A program made the position numbers and the translations under genes. The notes under the pieces were generated by a model, which was given only the letters and a program-made list of their open reading frames with translations, ran no database searches and was not told where the DNA came from. Positions 5,997 through 6,763 of a DNA stretch of 6,763 nt are shown here, one piece after another. Source of the DNA: Chloroflexota bacterium (lineage in GTDB: Bacteria; Chloroflexota; Ktedonobacteria; Ktedonobacterales; Ktedonobacteraceae); NCBI GenBank assembly GCA_005879655.1, contig VBJK01000080.1:19076-25838 (forward strand), read 5' to 3'. The number at the start of each line of letters is the position of its first letter. The stretch's first letter is position 1.

Positions 5997-6025
5997 ATTA
6001 TAGCACAGGAGGGAAGGTGCGACAA
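5997..6025 (-). promoter_or_regulatory. Promoter of the nuo operon
   Basis: On the minus strand TTGTCG (6025-6020), a 17-nt spacer and a perfect TATAAT (6002-5997), with TGC directly before it (extended -10). Predicted start is near 5990, giving a leader of about 53 nt to the nuoA GTG. Confidence 0.7.
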
Positions 6026-6048
6026 TTTGAGGCTCACCAGCCTTTGGG

Positions 6049-6182
6049 GAAACCCCCCCTCCCCCCCCCAGGGCACCCACAAGGGATGCCCCTACAATGG
6101 TACGAACAAGCTTGGGAGGCCGCGCGCGTGCCATTGTAGGGGCATCCCTTGTGGGTGCCCTGGGGGGGGGAGGGGGGGTTTC
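6049..6182. repeat. 52-bp perfect inverted repeat (long hairpin)
   Basis: Bases 6049-6100 and 6131-6182 are exactly complementary, with a 30-base centre. Each arm has a C-rich outer part (AACCCCCCCTCC) and an inner part GGGCACCCACAAGGGATGCC followed by CCTACAATGG. Strings of the kind GTAGGGGCATCCCTTGTGGG are common in dispersed intergenic repeats of Chloroflexota and other bacteria, as I recall. In either RNA orientation it would form a very stable hairpin. Confidence 0.85.
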
Positions 6183-6305
6183 AAGTATAGGTTTTTTGTT
6201 CGCCCCCTTCGGGGGCGAGGGGAGAGGGAAAATCAGGGGACACCCCTGAAACCCCGCCAGGGGCCGTGCCCCTGGACCCCACTACCAAAAAACCTATACT
6301 TGAAA
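6179..6305. repeat. Inverted-repeat module with three internal GC hairpins
   Basis: TTTCAAGTATAGGTTTTTTG (6179-6198) is repeated in inverse at 6286-6305, a perfect 20-bp match. Between them are three short stems: CGCCCCC/GGGGGCG (6201-6217), TCAGGGG/CCCCTGA (6233-6249) and CCAGGGGC/GCCCCTGG (6257-6275), each with a 3-base loop. The regular 3-base loops suggest a structured repeat. None has a following T-run. Confidence 0.75.
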
Positions 6306-6351
6306 GGGGGAGGGGGGGTTCCCCCAAAGGCTGGTGAGCCGTGCATCAAAT

Positions 6352-6763
6352 CTAAATTTCTGGCATCTGTAGGCTATCAGGCTTATCCAGTAACTGTACA
6401 CCCGAAATGAGCGTCTGATCGCTCCCCTCAACCATAGAAACGACAATCACGCTAACGTTATCTTCCCCACCACCATCCAATGCAGCTTGTACTAATGCAT
6501 CGGCGGTCATCGCGGGATCGGGCATAGGATGCTTAATAACCTCTTCAATTTTGGGATCGCGTACCATGTCCCATAGCCCATCAGAACAGAGCAAGATCTT
6601 ATCACCCATTCGCAATTGTTCCATGAAGGGGTCAACCTCCACCACTGACTTCTCCCCCAGACTGCGATAGATCTGGTTGCGCTTAGGGTGTGTATAGATG
6701 TCATCTGGCTTGATGATGCCAGCTTCGACCAAGCTTGCAACCACCGAATGATCATTGGTAATC
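6352..6763 (-). CDS. PP2C-family Ser/Thr protein phosphatase, C-terminal part (runs off right edge)
   Basis: The visible 136 or so residues are the C-terminal half of a metal-dependent PP2C phosphatase of the bacterial Stp/PrpC type. These proteins remove phosphate from Ser/Thr residues and usually reverse the action of Hanks-type kinases. Seen in order are ITNDHSVVASLVEAGII, HPKRNQIYRSLG, LLCSDGLWDMV, whose Asp aligns with a metal-binding Asp of the family, and GGGEDNVSVIVVSM, whose Asp-Asn is the last conserved metal-site motif. The C-terminus after the catalytic core is short (about 30 residues, ending QMPEI) with no visible transmembrane helix, so this looks like a soluble form unless something precedes the core outside the window. 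It is on the same strand as nuo but separated by the foldback element and the nuo promoter, so it is probably a separate transcript. Confidence 0.92.
   Translation of the reverse strand, partial: ITNDHSVVASLVEAGIIKPDDIYTHPKRNQIYRSLGEKSVVEVDPFMEQLRMGDKILLCSDGLWDMVRDPKIEEVIKHPMPDPAMTADALVQAALDGGGEDNVSVIVVSMVEGSDQTLISGVQLLDKPDSLQMPEI

Larger units (their letters stand above)
6031..6340. mobile_element. Foldback, MITE-like noncoding element with nested inverted repeats
   Basis: The two ends are 35-bp inverted repeats with one mismatch (6031-6065 and 6306-6340), starting GGCTCACCAGCCTTTGGGG. Inside lie a 52-bp perfect inverted repeat and a second inverted-repeat module, given as separate entries. 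There is no credible reading frame on either strand. The size, terminal repeats and lack of coding capacity fit a non-autonomous miniature element or a composite of two intergenic repeats. I see no convincing flanking target-site duplication. It fills the gap between the phosphatase stop codon (11 bases away) and the nuo promoter (-35 box five bases away). Confidence 0.65.

Noticed and set aside
6201..6217. GC hairpin as an intrinsic terminator
   Set aside because: No T-run follows it in either orientation; the nearby T6 precedes the stem on the plus strand, and reads as A6 after the stem on the minus strand.
5994..6410. 138-codon plus-strand open frame across the foldback element
   Set aside because: It is Gly/Pro/Arg-rich from the G and C tracts, crosses the inverted repeats and overlaps the phosphatase end on the other strand.

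Overview
The window reads as a piece of bacterial chromosome, most likely from a Ktedonobacterales-type Chloroflexota. That placement is an inference. It rests on the pentapeptide-repeat/TIR protein, whose architecture I associate with those genomes, on the GC-rich foldback repeats, and on a shortened complex I gene cluster. No rRNA or other direct taxonomic marker is present.

Layout: (1) 1-254, minus strand, is the N-terminal part of an APC-family amino acid permease that runs off the left edge. (2) 255-696 is a divergent intergenic region with a candidate promoter on each side and a small palindrome. (3) 697-1721, plus strand, is a pentapeptide-repeat protein with a C-terminal TIR domain. 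A deletion/frameshift in the middle of the TIR domain breaks it. (4) 1742-1876, minus strand, looks like the C-terminal remnant of a DUF2442-type protein. (5) 1911-5937, minus strand, is one respiratory complex I operon read nuoA, nuoC, a small two-helix membrane protein, nuoD, nuoH. It opens at a good extended -10 promoter (5997-6025) and closes at a strong intrinsic terminator (1911-1967). (6) 6031-6340 is a noncoding foldback element made of nested inverted repeats. (7) 6352-6763, minus strand, is the C-terminal part of a PP2C-type Ser/Thr phosphatase that runs off the right edge.

The nuo genes encode four subunits of the proton-pumping NADH:quinone oxidoreductase. NuoC and NuoD are peripheral-arm subunits and NuoD carries the quinone site. 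NuoH is the membrane subunit under the quinone chamber, and NuoA packs beside NuoH. The genes overlap or lie close together, so they are probably co-transcribed. nuoB, normally between nuoA and nuoC, is absent, and the operon stops before nuoI, so the remaining subunits must be encoded elsewhere.

The parts that most deserve a second look are the small membrane-protein gene inside the nuo operon, the missing nuoB, the disrupted TIR gene, and the 310-bp foldback element that ends five bases from the nuo promoter -35 box.
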